Shown here piece by piece: positions 39,300 to 52,120 of a stretch of DNA of 64,000 nt. The notes beneath the pieces are model-generated. The model ran no database searches. It was not told the DNA's origin and saw nothing but the letters and a program-made list of their open reading frames with translations. The stretch spans positions 23,458 to 87,457 of the forward strand of contig MU400686.1 in the NCBI GenBank assembly GCA_022578965.1. Direction: 5' to 3'. Made by a program: the position numbers and the translations under genes. This DNA comes from Xylaria sp. FL1777. Taxonomy: Eukaryota; Ascomycota; Sordariomycetes; Xylariales; Xylariaceae. How positions within the stretch are numbered: position 1 is the first letter of the stretch; each line of letters opens with the position of its first letter.

Positions 39300-39816
39300 T
39301 ATAATAAACCTGTTATATATTAATATAACAGGTTTGCTTTTAAAGTTTTAATTTATAAATAACAATAAAATCCTTAACAATAGTCCGTTAAAAAGGTTTT
39401 TAAAGTACTTTTATTACTATGCATTAATAGAAGTCTTAAAAGATTTAAAAGTAATAAATATATTAATGCTTAGCAATTATAAAAAATTAATAGCTAAAAA
39501 ACTAAAACTAAATAAATAACTAAATATAAAAAGTGCATAATTATATAAACAAAGAAAACAGTAGTAGTAATTTATAAACATTGCTTTTTTCGATAGACTT
39601 AATGCTATATTATCTTAAGTTTAAAGCTTAATAAACTTAATGCTTAAGTTTGTTAAGTCTAAGGCTTAATAAACTTAACACTTAAGTTTATTAAGTTTAT
39701 GCATTAAACCCCTATAGTAGTTTAAATACATATTTTTTCAACGAATAGAACTCTTTTTATGCATGCTTTCTTTACACCTAGCCTTTTAACCGGCCTAGTT
39801 AGCCCATTTTGTAACA
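39300..39816 (-). repeat. Right LTR of Gypsy B (5' LTR on the minus strand)
   Basis: 517 bp, same length as its partner. Its last 100 bases retain GC-rich words such as AACCGGCCTAGTTAGCCC, lost in the left copy. Ends TTTTGTAACA followed by tagct. Confidence 0.93.
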
Positions 39817-40474
39817 TAGCTTTAAAGTAAGTTAATAAAGCAACACATAAAAATTTTTTATTACTGTTTATTTATAGCACATTTGCATAAAACACAGGTT
39901 ATTAGCAAAAAAAGTTAGCAATTTTAGCTTGCTTACTTATGTAATTTTTAAATTGCTAAATTTATATATATAGCAATTTTATTTTTATAGCAAGCTTTTT
40001 TTGCTTTATTAATAATGCTTATAATAAGTTTTAAACAATATATTTACTACTTTTATTATTGCTATTTATTTATAGCTGCTTATTTATTTGCTAAAAATAA
40101 TACGTTTTTAATAACTTTTTAACAACTTAGTAAGCATTACAAATAGTTTGCTTATTTAAGTTTTCTTTAAAAAAGATTTTAACGTTTACTATTGTTTTAT
40201 TTAGCTTGTTTATATAACATTATAAGTTTAACATTAAGCTTATTACTAGCTATTACTAATTTAAGTTTATACTATTAGCTAGTTATAGCTAGTTTTATAT
40301 TAAAAAAGTTGCGTTATAGTTCTTTGCTTTTTTTATTTTTACTTTTATTTCTTTTTAAGTTGTTATTTGTATAGGCTTGTTTTGTATATAGCAGGTTTTC
40401 GTGAGTTTAGTTCTTAAGGCCGCGCAAGTGTTCTTGTAAATCTAGCCGGTCGCAAAGAAAAGCAAAAAAAATAT
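39817..40474. other. Right part of element F, no recognised gene
   Basis: AT-rich except for the last 90 bases (about 40380-40465), which contain GGCCGCGCAAG and TAGCCGGTCGC. On the minus strand this would be the 5' end of F. No open frame resembling a known protein. Confidence 0.5.
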
Positions 40475-43400
40475 AAACGCATAATAAATAAATGCTTAAA
40501 TTAATTTTAAAATATAAAGCTAAAAAATTAATTTTAGCTATATAACTAAAATTAAGCTAAATATTAAGCTAGCATTTTATTATATTAATTATTTATATTT
40601 TTATGAACTACTGGATTATTTTTAAGAAAAGTTTACTAAAACTTTTAAAAAATAAACAAAAAATTATTTCTAAAAGATTTATTAAAGCATATAAAGCATT
40701 TTGCTTAAAAATTTTAAGTTAAAAAGCATTTATTTTACGTTAAAAATAACTATTATTTAAAAGCTTATAAAAATAACTTATAAAAACTTTATAATTAAAA
40801 AATTAAAAAAACTATTAAATATTTATTATATAATAACTATTTAACTATTAGTAATATTTTTAATATTAAGCTAATAGCTAAATATTTTTTTATATAATAG
40901 TTAAAATTTTTGAAATTATTTATATATAAAATTACTTTTTAAAAACCTAAGTTTTAACGTATAATTTTAAACATAATAACATAAATACTAATTATAATTA
41001 ATTTAGCTAAGTATTAAATACTAGAATTTTTTTAAGCTATTTAATTTTTATATAATAAAAGTAAACTATAAACTAATTTTTTAACTAGTATATAAATATT
41101 TTGTTTAGCATTATTTACTATAAATATTAAAGCAAAAAATATATGTTTATATAATATTAAATCTAGCTATTAAAAGCATGTTTTTAAACTTATTTTTAAT
41201 AAAGTTTATATAAAACAGATTTATATTTTTTAATAAATATATTACTTTTTAAAAAAGCTAAAACTTAAGCTAAAACTATATAAGCAAGCTGTATAATTTA
41301 TTATATAATAAAGCTTGTTTATTTATTGCTGTTTATTAATATATTAAAATTACAAAAAACTAATATTACGTTATATTTTTATATATTTTAAACAGTTATA
41401 TAAAAAACTTTTTTATTAACTGCATTAATTTAAACAAAACTTAAAATAAAATATATTATATAATAAATACTTACTTTAATATTAATATAAATTATACTTA
41501 GTATTAAGCTAATTAAACTATAGTTTTTTTTATATAAATAAAAAAAAAAACTTAAGCTTAATTTTATATAAAATATTTAAATTAATGCTTAATAAGCTTA
41601 AAAAAGCATAATAAGCATTTAGTATTAATTATTAAAGCAAAATTTAACTAAGTATAAATGTTATATAAATATATTAAAGTGTATTAAAGTTAGCTATAGC
41701 ATTAATCTTTTAAAAACTTATATATAAAAGATTTTTTGTTAACTTATAAGCATACTTATATATAGCATTAAATAATATAATAAAAACCTTTATATAAAAA
41801 AACAATAAGTTATACTTTATAAACTAGAAATATAATTATAGCTATATAAAAAACTAATAATTTAGATTTATACTAAAATTATTAAATTAACTAATTAAAC
41901 AGCTAAGCTACTTTTAAAGCTATAATTAAAAAAACTAAAACTTTTATATAAACAAAAAATGCTTTATTTGCTAAAAAAAAAGCTACTAGTTAATATGTTA
42001 TATTTTTTAAAAAAAGGCTTATATAAAAAACATATTTTTTAATTTATACAAAATAATTTATAACTAGGAATTTATTTTAAAAAAATTTTCTTTATATGTA
42101 GCAAAATGCAAAAAATATTTAAAGTTAAATAATAGTGCTAAAAATATTAATTAAGAATTTAATAATTAAACTACTTAGTATTTAATAAATAGCACATTTT
42201 TTTATTATATAACAAGAGAAAATATTTAAAACTATAAAATAATAGTACTATATAATTAGTTTATATTAAGTAATTATTATTATATAAACTATTAAAGTAA
42301 ACTTTAAAATATTAGTGCTTTTAATTATTTAATAGTAAAAACAGCTTAATTAAAAGTATACTTTTAAATATATTTTTATATAAAAGTTAGTTAAACTTTA
42401 AATAGCGTTTTTATTTGTTTTAATAAAAATAATATTATAAGTACTATAAGTACTATATAAATAAAAAACGCCTTTAGTATAACTATATACTATATTTTAA
42501 ATATTTTTACTTTTTTTTTATTTTTATTAAAAAACGCTAATTGCTTAAAAGCATACTTTAATAACACAAAAAACATTATTATATAATAAAACCAAAAAAC
42601 TATGCTTATTATATAAAAATAAAAATACTTATTTTTTAATATTAGCTTATATAAAGTAAGTTTATATTTTATAAAAACAAAACTTTAAAAGCTTTATAAA
42701 CGCTTTAAATATTTTTATACAAAAAAACTATATAATATGCTTAATTATATAAGCTATAATATTAATTGCTTTGCTTTAAAACAGATTTAAAAGTTTTACT
42801 ATTATTGCTAGTTATATAACTAACTATTTTATTGTTTTAAGTTTATAATTAAAAATAACTATAACTTTAATTATAAAGTTATAATTAATACTATATAAAT
42901 AAATAATAAGCAGGTTTTATATATAATTAATATAACTATATTATTTTAAGTAGCTATATTTTTAAAATTTATATTTATATAAAACGCTTAAAAAGCTTTA
43001 TATAAGTGCTAAATTAACATATATTAAAAATTTTTAAATTATATTATATAAAACTTTAATATAAACTTTTTGTTTAAAAAATTTTAAAACTAAGCTAAAA
43101 TTATAAATATAAAGTACTAAAAAATACTTATTAAAGCTTATTAAGCTATTAGCAAAATAAAAAAAGCACATAAATTTTTTTGTTATATATATAATATACT
43201 AAAAGCTAAACTAGGTTATTATACAAAAAATAAGTTAATTTTATAAATAATAATTAAAGCTTTAAATAATACTATAAAGCTTAATAGTTTAATTTTAATG
43301 CTTTTTATATTTAAAGTATATTTAAAAGTTAATTAAGACTTTTTTTTTTTGCTAAATATTATATAAAAAGCTAAAGCAGTTAAAAAAGCTATAAAAATAC

Positions 43401-44479
43401 TTCGTAAAAAATAAGCAAAAGTTAAAGTTAGCTATATAATTTATAAACATAATAAGCTAGCTTTATACAAAGTATTATTTTTACTTTTATGTAGTAAAAT
43501 CTTTATATAACATAAAAAATAAAGCTAAAAAAAACTATATAAAATATAGTTAATTAAAGAACTTAATATAATTATTAATTTTATAAACAGCTTAATTTGC
43601 TTTAAATAAACATAAGTTAAGCTATATTATTATATAACTAAACATATTTTAGTAAATAATAAAAAAGAAAATATAATTATTGCAAAACTAACTATAAAAC
43701 TAGTTATACAAAAAAAACGCAAAAAACTTAAAAAAGCTAAAAACTTTTTTCTAACGTTTATATAAAACATTAGCAACTTATTCTTAACTTTAAAAAAAAA
43801 AAAAACTATGCTTTAGTAGTAAAGTTATATAAAAACAGCATTATTAGCACTTTTAGCGCTTTATTTAAACAATTAAACGCTATAAAAATTAATAACTTTA
43901 TTATATAAAGTATTTTTTAGTTCGTAAAATATAACTTAAATAAATATAATAATACTTAGATTTTTAAGTTTTGCTTTATATAAAAGATTTAAAAAAAAAT
44001 AATTAAGCTGTATAAAAAATTTAGATTAGTTATACAAAGCTATAATAATATAAAAAAAAAAATGTACTAATTTAATTACTAATAATCTAGCAAATAAACT
44101 AATAACTATTATTAGCTTTAGGCCTTTTGCTAATTTAAAACTTTAATGCTTTAAGCAAGCTTTAAAATATTATATAAACGTATATATAATTAAAAAACAA
44201 GCTTGCATAAAAAATCCTTATATAATTACTTTTTAAACTTATTTTAAAGTATTTTAAAGAAATAATTATATAAATTATATAATTATTATATAGCTTAGCG
44301 GGACTTTTTTTGAATTCTCTATACTTAACTATAACTTTGTAAGTTTAAGCTTAATTATTAAATAATTAAGATTGCTAAAATTAGCGTAGCAACTTTTATT
44401 TACTAAGTAGGTTGTACTTTATTTGCGAAGTGTAAATATAACAAAAAACGAAGAAATAGTGTTAAATAATTTATTTGTT

Positions 44480-45720
44480 AAAAACATAACTAATGTACTA
44501 CTAAAACTTACTAGCAATATAACTGCAAAGCAGCAGCGTTTTAACAGAAAACGTAAAGCTAACGAACTTCTTAGTGTATAAAAGATAGTTGATAAAATTA
44601 TAAAACTGGTATTATAACTGCTAATAGAAGAAAAAATAGCAAAAAGAATTTTTTTTTAAAAAAACGCAAAAAAAGCACAAATAGCACATACGTTAAAAAA
44701 AGCTTAAAAAAGCTAGCAAAGCATAAAGCCTAATAATAAAAATAATCTTAATATATTTATAACTTGTTATAACTTAAATGCTGCTATAAAAGCTAACTAA
44801 AAAAGCGTTAAAAATACTGTTTGAAAGCTTTTTTAATAAACCTTGTTAAATGTAAACATGTTAAAATTTTAAGCATAAATTATAGCTTTATAGCTAGCTT
44901 GCAATAATAAAGCAGTACTATTTAAGCAAAACAAAAAAATACTAATTAAAGTTAAAAAATAAGCTAATAACTTTAAAAATAAAATATTAGCTAATATTAT
45001 TAAAGCAGTAAATATAGCGCTTATAAGCAGTAATGCAATTATTACTAAAAAGCTATATAACGGGAATATAATGATTATTTTTAAAGAAGCAGTGCTTTAA
45101 AAAGCTAAAGAAAAAAAGTAAATTATAAAGGCTTTTAGGAAAAAGTTAAAAGTATAACAAAAAGAAGCAGCGCTAATAATAAAAAGCATTTTAGCAAAAC
45201 AAATTAAAGCAATATATTTAAACAAAAACTTATTGCAGTTATTATATAGTAAATACTCCGAAGTTATAAAATGTAAAAAAATGTTATTTAAAAACGCAAA
45301 AGCTAGATTTGCGTTAATATTATTATATATAAGCAGCATTATAGCAGCTAAAATAATATGCAAAAATAGCTTTTTATAAAAAGCTTAGCTGTTTAACTGC
45401 GAACTTTTTGTTATAAAGCTTAAAATTATATAATGCTTTAATTGTTATAAATATAGTTATATAGCTAAATACTGCTGCAAAAACCTAAAGTATAACTATT
45501 GCTTAGTTTTAAAGCACTAAAAAAATAAAAAAAGCTATTTAGTAAAAATGTAAAAAGCAAAGCAAAAATGCATAAACTGCGGAAAAACGCATGTAGTATA
45601 AAATAAAGCTTGCTAAAAAGGAATTAAACAAAAAAATAAAGCAAAAGCAGTATATATATTGCAACTTAAAAGCTTTTAAAATGCTAAAAAAGCAGCAATA
45701 ATAAGCAAAAAAGTAAATAA
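44480..45720 (+). pseudogene. LINE C ORF1 (Gag-like) remnant with zinc knuckles
   Basis: Plus-strand reading gives a lysine-rich protein ending in a cluster of zinc fingers. At 45434-45475 the codons read CFNCYKYSYIAKYC, a CX2CX4HX4C knuckle with H changed to Y. A second, 'KYNYCLVLKH', follows with one C lost. A third at 45569-45592 reads CINCGKTH. Just before the fingers is 'LFNCELFVIKLKI', matching the YxCELFxxxCRxTQCFxCQ block of Tad1 ORF1. It binds RNA in active relatives. It is broken by stops here. Confidence 0.85.
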
Positions 45721-45799
45721 AAATAATTTAAAAATATTAATAGCATTAGCATTTATAAAGCTAAATAAAAAAGGATTATTAGTAAAAAAACAGCAAACT

Positions 45800-46980
45800 A
45801 GCAGTACAAGCAAAAATTTATTTCTATTAATTTAATAATATATAATATTACTTTTTAAAATATTGCAGGATTTAAAAGCAATATAGCATATACGTTATAA
45901 AATAACAGCTTTAATTATATAGCAGTTTAAAAGCTAATAATTAATAAATATAGCAATATATATTGTTTTAGTAGTAATAGCTACTAGGTTGTTTAGTTAA
46001 AAAGCAAAGCTATGTTATATATAAACAAAAAAATTATAATAAAAACGCTAGTAAAAAACGCTAATAAAAACTAAGCAAAAGTTATAATAAGCAGTAGTAA
46101 TTTAGTAGTATTTTTATAGTTAATATATTTGCTAAATTAAAAAAAAACAGTTTAATGCAGTTTAATTTAAGAAATATGTAAAGCAAGCAAGCTAAAAGAA
46201 CGTTATATATTTGTAAGCAACTTTAACTTTTATTACTTATTATAAAACTTAAAAAGTAAAAAAAACTAAAAAGCAAATAAACTGCTTAAATTTATTGTAT
46301 AATAAGATTTTATACTAGCTATTTTGGAAGAAAAAGTAACTAAAACAAAGCATAAATAAAAAAGCTTAACAATAAACTTAGTATAAATGTTTAATAATTT
46401 AGCTACTATTTATTAAAAGAACTTAAAGTAGCTAAGTTTTAACTATAAAGCATTAAAAGTTATAATTAATTTAGAAGCAGCTTTGCAAAAATATTTAAAA
46501 AAAGCAAAAAAATAAAACTAGCTTAAATTAAACAAAGATAAAGCAGCTGCAAAAATAAAAGCTATTATTATAAAAACATATATGCTGTATATATTTAGCA
46601 AGCTAAATAATACTTTTAACTTTTTAATTTAGCAACTAATAAAGATAGCAAATAAAATAACGCTTAAAAAAACTGTAAGAAAAAAATACTAAGTATTACT
46701 TTAGTAGTTTTTAAAAGTAGTTAAAACAAAAAAAAAGGCAAAACAAGCATACTATAAGTTTTAAAGCAAAAGAACTAAAGCAGCGTAATAGGCCTTTAAA
46801 AAGAAAAAAAAAGCTTTTAGTAACAAAATAAAAAAAGCGCAAAAACGCAGCTAAAAATAAGCATTTATAAAAGCATTTAAAGATTTTAAGTTATTATAAA
46901 GCTTAGCTAAATAAGCAAAGTTTGCTTATAAGCTAGCTTTAAAGGTTACTATAATTTTACTGCTAAAACAAACAAAAGAA
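45800..46980 (+). pseudogene. LINE C ORF2 N-terminal region (endonuclease expected)
   Basis: This lies between the ORF1 fingers and the reverse transcriptase. In Tad1 elements it holds an apurinic-like endonuclease that nicks the target. The plus strand is readable only in fragments, and I could not identify the catalytic residues, so the call rests on position. Confidence 0.55.
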
Positions 46981-46984
46981 AAGC

Positions 46985-49260
46985 TGCTTTTTGTTAATAC
47001 TTTTAAAAAAAAAATGGCCGTACTAATAAAACGCTTTTTTTTTGTATTATTAGCAAACTTATTTAATATACTTAAAAAAGATTTAATTTATAATAGCTAT
47101 TAGAAGTTTATAATTAATATTAATATAAAGAAAAAAAACATAATATTGTTAATATAAAAATTAGCACTATAAAAAGCGCTAAAAAACAACTTGCTACTTA
47201 ATGGCTTTTTTAAAGCTTGTAGACTTGCTTTAGCAAAAAAAATAGCAATACTATATACTGCTAGCTTTTTACTAAAGTACTACTTAATGCAATTTAGGCA
47301 AACAAAAGTAGTAATTATACTTAAACCTAAAAAGTTAGAAAAAACTAAAAAAATAGCTAAAAAGTAGCGCTTTATTACGTTTATTTGTATAATAAAAAAA
47401 GTACTAAAAAAAAAGCTATATTGCTATATAACAAAAGTAGCTAAGCAAAAAAGTCTTTTATTAAATAATTAAATAAGTAATAAATAAAACAAATTAATAA
47501 ATATAGCTATTAAACTAGTATTAAAAACAATAAAAAAAACAATTAGTAAAAAAAGCATAGTATTTTTGTTATAGCTAAACATTATAGAAGCTTTTAATAC
47601 TATTAATAAAGAAAAAATAATATATATTTTATAACAAAAGGGCTTTTCTCTTTAAATAGTTATATAAGTAAACTTTTTTATATTAAACTATATAATATAT
47701 TTTTGCTTTAATAAAGCAGTGTTTTAACTAATAATACTAAAAGCTAAAGTTCTTTAAGAGTTCCTGCTTTTATTTCTTTTTTTCTTTTTATATATTTTAA
47801 TACTTTATAATAACTTTGCTATATATTAAAAGCTAATAATAGTTAGCTTTGCTAATAATACTAACTTTATTATAGCAAACTTAAATATAAAGCAAAACTA
47901 TAAAGCTTTAAAAGTAGCATAAAAAACGTATAAAAGCTAAGTAAAACAACATAAAATAAAGTTTATATTGCAAAAAAGCAAATTAATATACTTTTTTAGC
48001 AGCAAAATAGCGCTTATATAAGTAGTATACCTTTTTAATATAATAGTATACTTAAAAAACAGCGCAAAGTTTTTAAAGGTATAGTTTAACAAAAATATAA
48101 AATAAAAAAAATACTTAGCAAAGCTTAAAAAAAAACTAAGCATTTAGTTATATGCAATAATTAAGCTGCAAAACTTTATATAAAGCAGTAGTGTAATAAA
48201 AGCGAAGCAAATATACGTTATAATAGTACAAAGCACTTTAGCTTATAGCATAGCAACCTAGTATAAAAACTTTAAAAAAAACAAAGCAAAAAGCATTATT
48301 AATTTGCTAGCAGTAACTTAAAATAAATGCTTTAAATATATAACTAAAACTTTTAAAGCAACTAAAATAAAGCACTTAAAAACTAAAATAAGAATCTTTT
48401 TTATTAACTTATATTTTAATAGTAAAACAGTAGCTTATAAGCACTATGTAAAAAGCTTAGCAGCTAGAAAATTAATTTAAAAAGCAACAAAAAAAATCAG
48501 AACTTTTATTTAAAACATAAAAGCTTAAAAAGCTAAAAACTAAACAAAAAGTAAACCTATAAGCAATAATAAAAGCATAGCTAAAAAAAATCTAACGCTA
48601 GCTTTAAACTTTTAGCAAAAAAAATAATTAAAAAAAAAAAAACTTAAAATTACATTAAAAAAAAAATAAATAAGCAAATAAAGCTAAACTAAAACAAGCA
48701 GCAGCTACTTAATAATAACTAAGCAAAAGCTTAGCAAAAATAAAGCTTTTAAAAAATACAATAAATTACTAAAGCATAAAGCAGCTATAGTAATATAAAT
48801 ATACATTAAAAAAATAAAGCTAAAAGTATTTTTACATAAAAAGAAAGTTTTAAGCTTTTTTATACCTTTTTATAAATACGCAAAAAGAAAAAAGATCTTT
48901 TAGCATATAGTTTTACGTTATAACCTGCTAAAAAACAAAAAAAAGCAGCTATAAAAAAGCTTTGTAGCTAAGCTACTATAAACTAACAAAAACTTGCAAC
49001 TAGCTATAAAAAAGCTTAAAGCTACAAATAATATTACAAAGTAATTATTTGCTACTAATAAAATAGCAATATATAATAAAGCAGTTAAAATAAAGGGAAA
49101 TAAAAAAAAAAAAAAAAAAGCAAAAAATAAAGAAAAAACCAGCAGAAAAGGCAAAAGTGCTCTTTTAAAGGTTCTAAAAAACAAAAAAAAAGCTTTTGTG
49201 CGCTTCTTAAAAAAGCAAAAAGTTTAAAGGCTTCAGAAAAAGTTCTTCTGCTTTTTAACC
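46985..49260 (+). pseudogene. LINE C ORF2 reverse transcriptase and C-terminal domain remnant
   Basis: With stops read as Q or W the plus strand is continuous LINE polymerase. Motifs in order are 'NGFFKACRLALAKKIAILY' (from NGFLKAC..LA..IA.LY), 'MQFRQTKVVIILKPKK', and the first catalytic block at 47575-47601 as LNIIEAFNT (from LDxxGAFDT). The second catalytic box at 47848-47859 is FANN instead of FADD. Then comes 'SKIALIQVVYL..' and, near the end, 'IYIKKIKLKVFLH' (from QIRTGHIGLxxFLH) with a degraded CxxC...LRC finger. It is collinear with 49100-46900 reversed in C'. Confidence 0.92.
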
Positions 49261-49445
49261 ATTATTTTTTGTTTAGCAAGCTAATTAGTAAAAACCAGTT
49301 GTTATAAAGTAAAAAAACTTCGAGGTAGCAGCGTAAACATTATTGCATAAGGTTTTTATCCGGCTTTTTGTACAGTTTTATTTATAAGTACACAAGTAAA
49401 AAAACCGCGCTACAAAGCAGCACAGCAGGTTATTAATAATAATAA

Positions 49446-50177
49446 TATATAGCCTAGCTAAATTAAAGCTATATTAGTTTAAAACTTACTATTAATATTA
49501 TTATAAAAAACTTAATAAAGTAGTTTTTACATATAATTTATATTTATTGTTTATATTAAAACTTTTATATAAATTTAATATTATAAGTTTATAAATAAAC
49601 AATATGTTTAGTTTTATTACATTTAAATTTTTAGCAAAAAAAAAACATAAGTTATATAAAGCAAAGTTTTATATAAAACTAAAAAAAACTTTATAACAAA
49701 ATTACTTTATTAAATTTAATAGTAATTAAATTATCTTTTTATATAAAAAAAATATAACGTTTATATAAAAAAGCTAAGCAAACTAACTAGCTTTAATTAA
49801 TTTTTGTATAAAAAATGCTACATAGTAATATATTTTTTAATGTATATATAGCGCTTATATAAATAGCATTTGCTAACTAAAAGCTATATATAACTTTATA
49901 GCTACTATTTAAATAACTAACTTAGCATTAATAAATATTAAAAATTTAAACTATAAAGTTAAATAGTAAATAAACAATTATAACTGCAAATTAACGTTTA
50001 TATTTTTAAACTTAAGCTATATAAAACTGTTTATTTTTATAAACGGTTTATTTGCAAATAATACTAATATAACTTTATAACTTGAATTTATTATTATATT
50101 TATAATAAAGCACTATATAAAAGAAAACCTAGTTTTTAAAATTAAAAGAAACATTATATATTAAAACTTTAGCAAAT
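49446..50177 (+). pseudogene. Copia E2 pol segment between LINE C and Gypsy D
   Basis: Matches E1 about 9140-9880 base for base apart from transitions. It holds the Copia RNase H motif near 50027-50070, read as FINGLFANN, with the catalytic D lost. It is cut on the right by Gypsy D at caaat (50173-50177), which corresponds to taagt in E1. Confidence 0.85.
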
Positions 50178-50644
50178 TGTTACAAAATTAGCACAGGGGT
50201 GGCCTTTAAAGCAGCTTAATGCTTTTATACATACTTTGCACTTCTTTTTTTGCTAACTAAAGCTAAGGTTACATAACAACTTATTTAGCTCACTAAGCTT
50301 ATAGTAATCTAAGGCTTACTAAGCTTATAATAATTTAGTGCTTACTAAACTTGCAGTAATTTAAAAGAAATTATTACTTTTTTTACTTTTTTTTGTTTTT
50401 ATAATTATGCATTTTTTGTATTTAGTTATTTACTTAGTTTTAATTTTTTAGCTATTAATTTTTTATAACTGCTGAGCATTAATATACTTATTACTTTTAA
50501 TTTTTTAAAACTTTAATTAATGCATAGTAATAAAAGTACTTTAAAACCCTTTTTAACAAACTACTGTTAAAGATTTTATTATTACTTACAAATTAAAACT
50601 TTAAAAGCAAATTTATTATATTAATATATAATAAGTTTATTATA
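50178..50644 (+). repeat. 5' LTR of Gypsy D
   Basis: 467 bp, starting TGTTACAAAATTAGCACAGG and ending gtttattata (from GTCCGTTACA). It is about 28 bp shorter than the A LTR because of one missing tandem unit. Confidence 0.9.
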
Positions 50645-52120
50645 CTTTAATAGCTTTTTAATTAATAAAACTTAACATATAAAAATAAATACTAGTATAA
50701 AAAGTTAAATAATAAACAATTTATAAAATAAAGTTTTAAAAGTATACTAAAAAAATATTTAAACAATAAAAATGCTAAATAGCATTATATAAATAAAACT
50801 TACTTAATAATTAATAAATTAAATCTAAGTTATGCTACTAAAAATAAAAAGTTAAAAATTAAGTTTAAAAATTTTAAAAACTTTTAAAACTAGTAATATA
50901 TTAAAACAATAAACCTTAGCACTTTTACTAGTTATTTTTATTAAAAAAAAAGCAATAATAAAAAAAAAAAAGTTAAGCAGCAGTAATAAAAAAAAACTAA
51001 CATTAATACTAATATTATAAAACAAACTAGTTGCTTTAACTTAAAAAGCAGTTTAAATACTAAGTATTATAACTTTTAAACTAGCATAAATATTAGCTAT
51101 AATAATTAAAGCAGCAATAATATTATATTATTAATAACCTGCTGTGCTGCTTTGTAGCGCGGTTTTTTTACCTGTGTACTTATAAGTAAAATTATACAAA
51201 AAGCCGGATAAAAACCTTATGCAACAATATTTACGCTGCTACTTTACAGTTCTTTTACTTTATAATAACTAGTTTTTATTAACTAGCTTGCTAAACAAAA
51301 AATAATAGTTAAAAAACAAAAGAATTTTTTTTAAAGCTTTTAAACTTTTTGCTTTTTTAGAAAGCATATAAAAGCTTTTTCTTTGTTTTTTAGAACTTTT
51401 AAAGAAGCACTTTTGCTTTTTTTGCTGGTTTTTTCCTTATTTTTTGCTTTTTTTTTTTTTTTTTTTTATCCTTTTTTATTCTAACTGCTTTATTATATAT
51501 TGCTATTTTATTAGTAATAAGTAGTTACTTTATAATATTATTTATAGCTTTAAGTTTTTTTATAGCTAATTATAAGTTTTTATTAGTTTATAATAGCTTA
51601 GCTATAAAGCTTTATTATAGCTGCTTTTTTTTGTTTTTTAGCAAGTTATAATATAAAACTATATGCTAAAAGGTTTTTTTTTTTTTTGCATATTTGCAAA
51701 AAAGCGTAAAAAAGCTTAAAACTTTCTTTTTATGCAAAAATGCTTTTAGCTTTATTTTTTTAGTATATATTTGCATTATTATAGCTGCTTTATGCTTTAA
51801 TAATCTATTATATTTTTTAAAAGCTTTGTTTTTATTAAGCTTTTGTTTAATTATTGTTAAATAACTACTGCTTGTTTTAGTTTAGCTTTATTTGCTTATT
51901 TATTTTTTTTTAATGCAATTTTAAGTTTTTTTTTTTTTAATTACTTTTTTTGCTAAAAGTTTAAAGCTAACGTTAGATTTTTTTTAGTTATGCTTTTATT
52001 ATTGCTTATAAGCTTGCTTTTTGTTTAGTTTTTAGCTTTTTAAGCTTTTATATTTTAAATAAAAGTTTTAATTTTTTTTGTTGCTTTTTAGATTAATTTT
52101 TTAGCTACTAAGCTTTTTAT

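Larger units (their letters stand above)
32082..39816 (-). mobile_element. Ty3/Gypsy chromovirus B, complete but RIP-degraded
   Basis: A 7.7-kb element with 517-bp LTRs (32082-32598 and 39300-39816) and perfect 5-bp duplications tagct (32077-32081 and 39817-39821). The internal region is collinear with Gypsy A along its length, on the minus strand: Gag capsid at 38428-38454, reverse transcriptase box at 35591-35602, integrase finger at 34428-34445 and chromodomain near 33292-33367. About half of the LTR differs completely from that of A. It is nested in element F, which is nested in Copia E2. Confidence 0.95.
30812..40474 (-). mobile_element. LINE-like element F, split by Gypsy B
   Basis: Comparison with uninterrupted E1 near 5335 shows an insertion here, flanked by duplicates of about 13 bp (ATAAACGCATAAT at 30799-30811 and 40473-40485). 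The long, variable-looking duplication and an A/T-rich (ATA)n edge on the left side suggest a non-LTR retrotransposon lying on the minus strand. Without Gypsy B it is about 1.9 kb (30812-32081 plus 39817-40474), so it is short or 5'-truncated. No LINE protein motif was recognised, so classification is tentative. Its right end (40380-40465) is GC-rich and little mutated. Confidence 0.6.
44300..49445 (+). mobile_element. Tad1-like LINE C, near full length, RIP-degraded
   Basis: A 5.15-kb non-LTR element inserted in the pol region of Copia E2. Its 13-bp duplications are TATATAGCTTAGC (44287-44299) and TATATAGCCTAGC (49446-49458), and the empty site in E1 lies near 9140. It starts GGGACTTTTTTTG and ends with a (TAA)n tail. 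Two coding regions follow on the plus strand: ORF1 with zinc knuckles and ORF2 with reverse transcriptase. This architecture and the protein motifs match fungal Tad1-clade LINEs. A second copy, C', lies in reverse at about 51123-62770. Confidence 0.92.

Noticed and set aside
45097..45363. 88-codon minus-strand frame, with a matching plus-strand frame at 61706-61972
   Set aside because: Both are antisense to LINE ORF1 in C and C'. Conservation between the two copies reflects the LINE duplication, not an antisense gene.
47937..48143. 68-codon minus-strand frame, with a matching frame at 58928-59134
   Set aside because: Antisense to the LINE reverse transcriptase in C and C'.
48918..49184. 88-codon hydrophobic minus-strand frame
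   Set aside because: Antisense to the lysine-rich C-terminal part of LINE ORF2; apparent membrane segments are poly-lysine codons read backwards.
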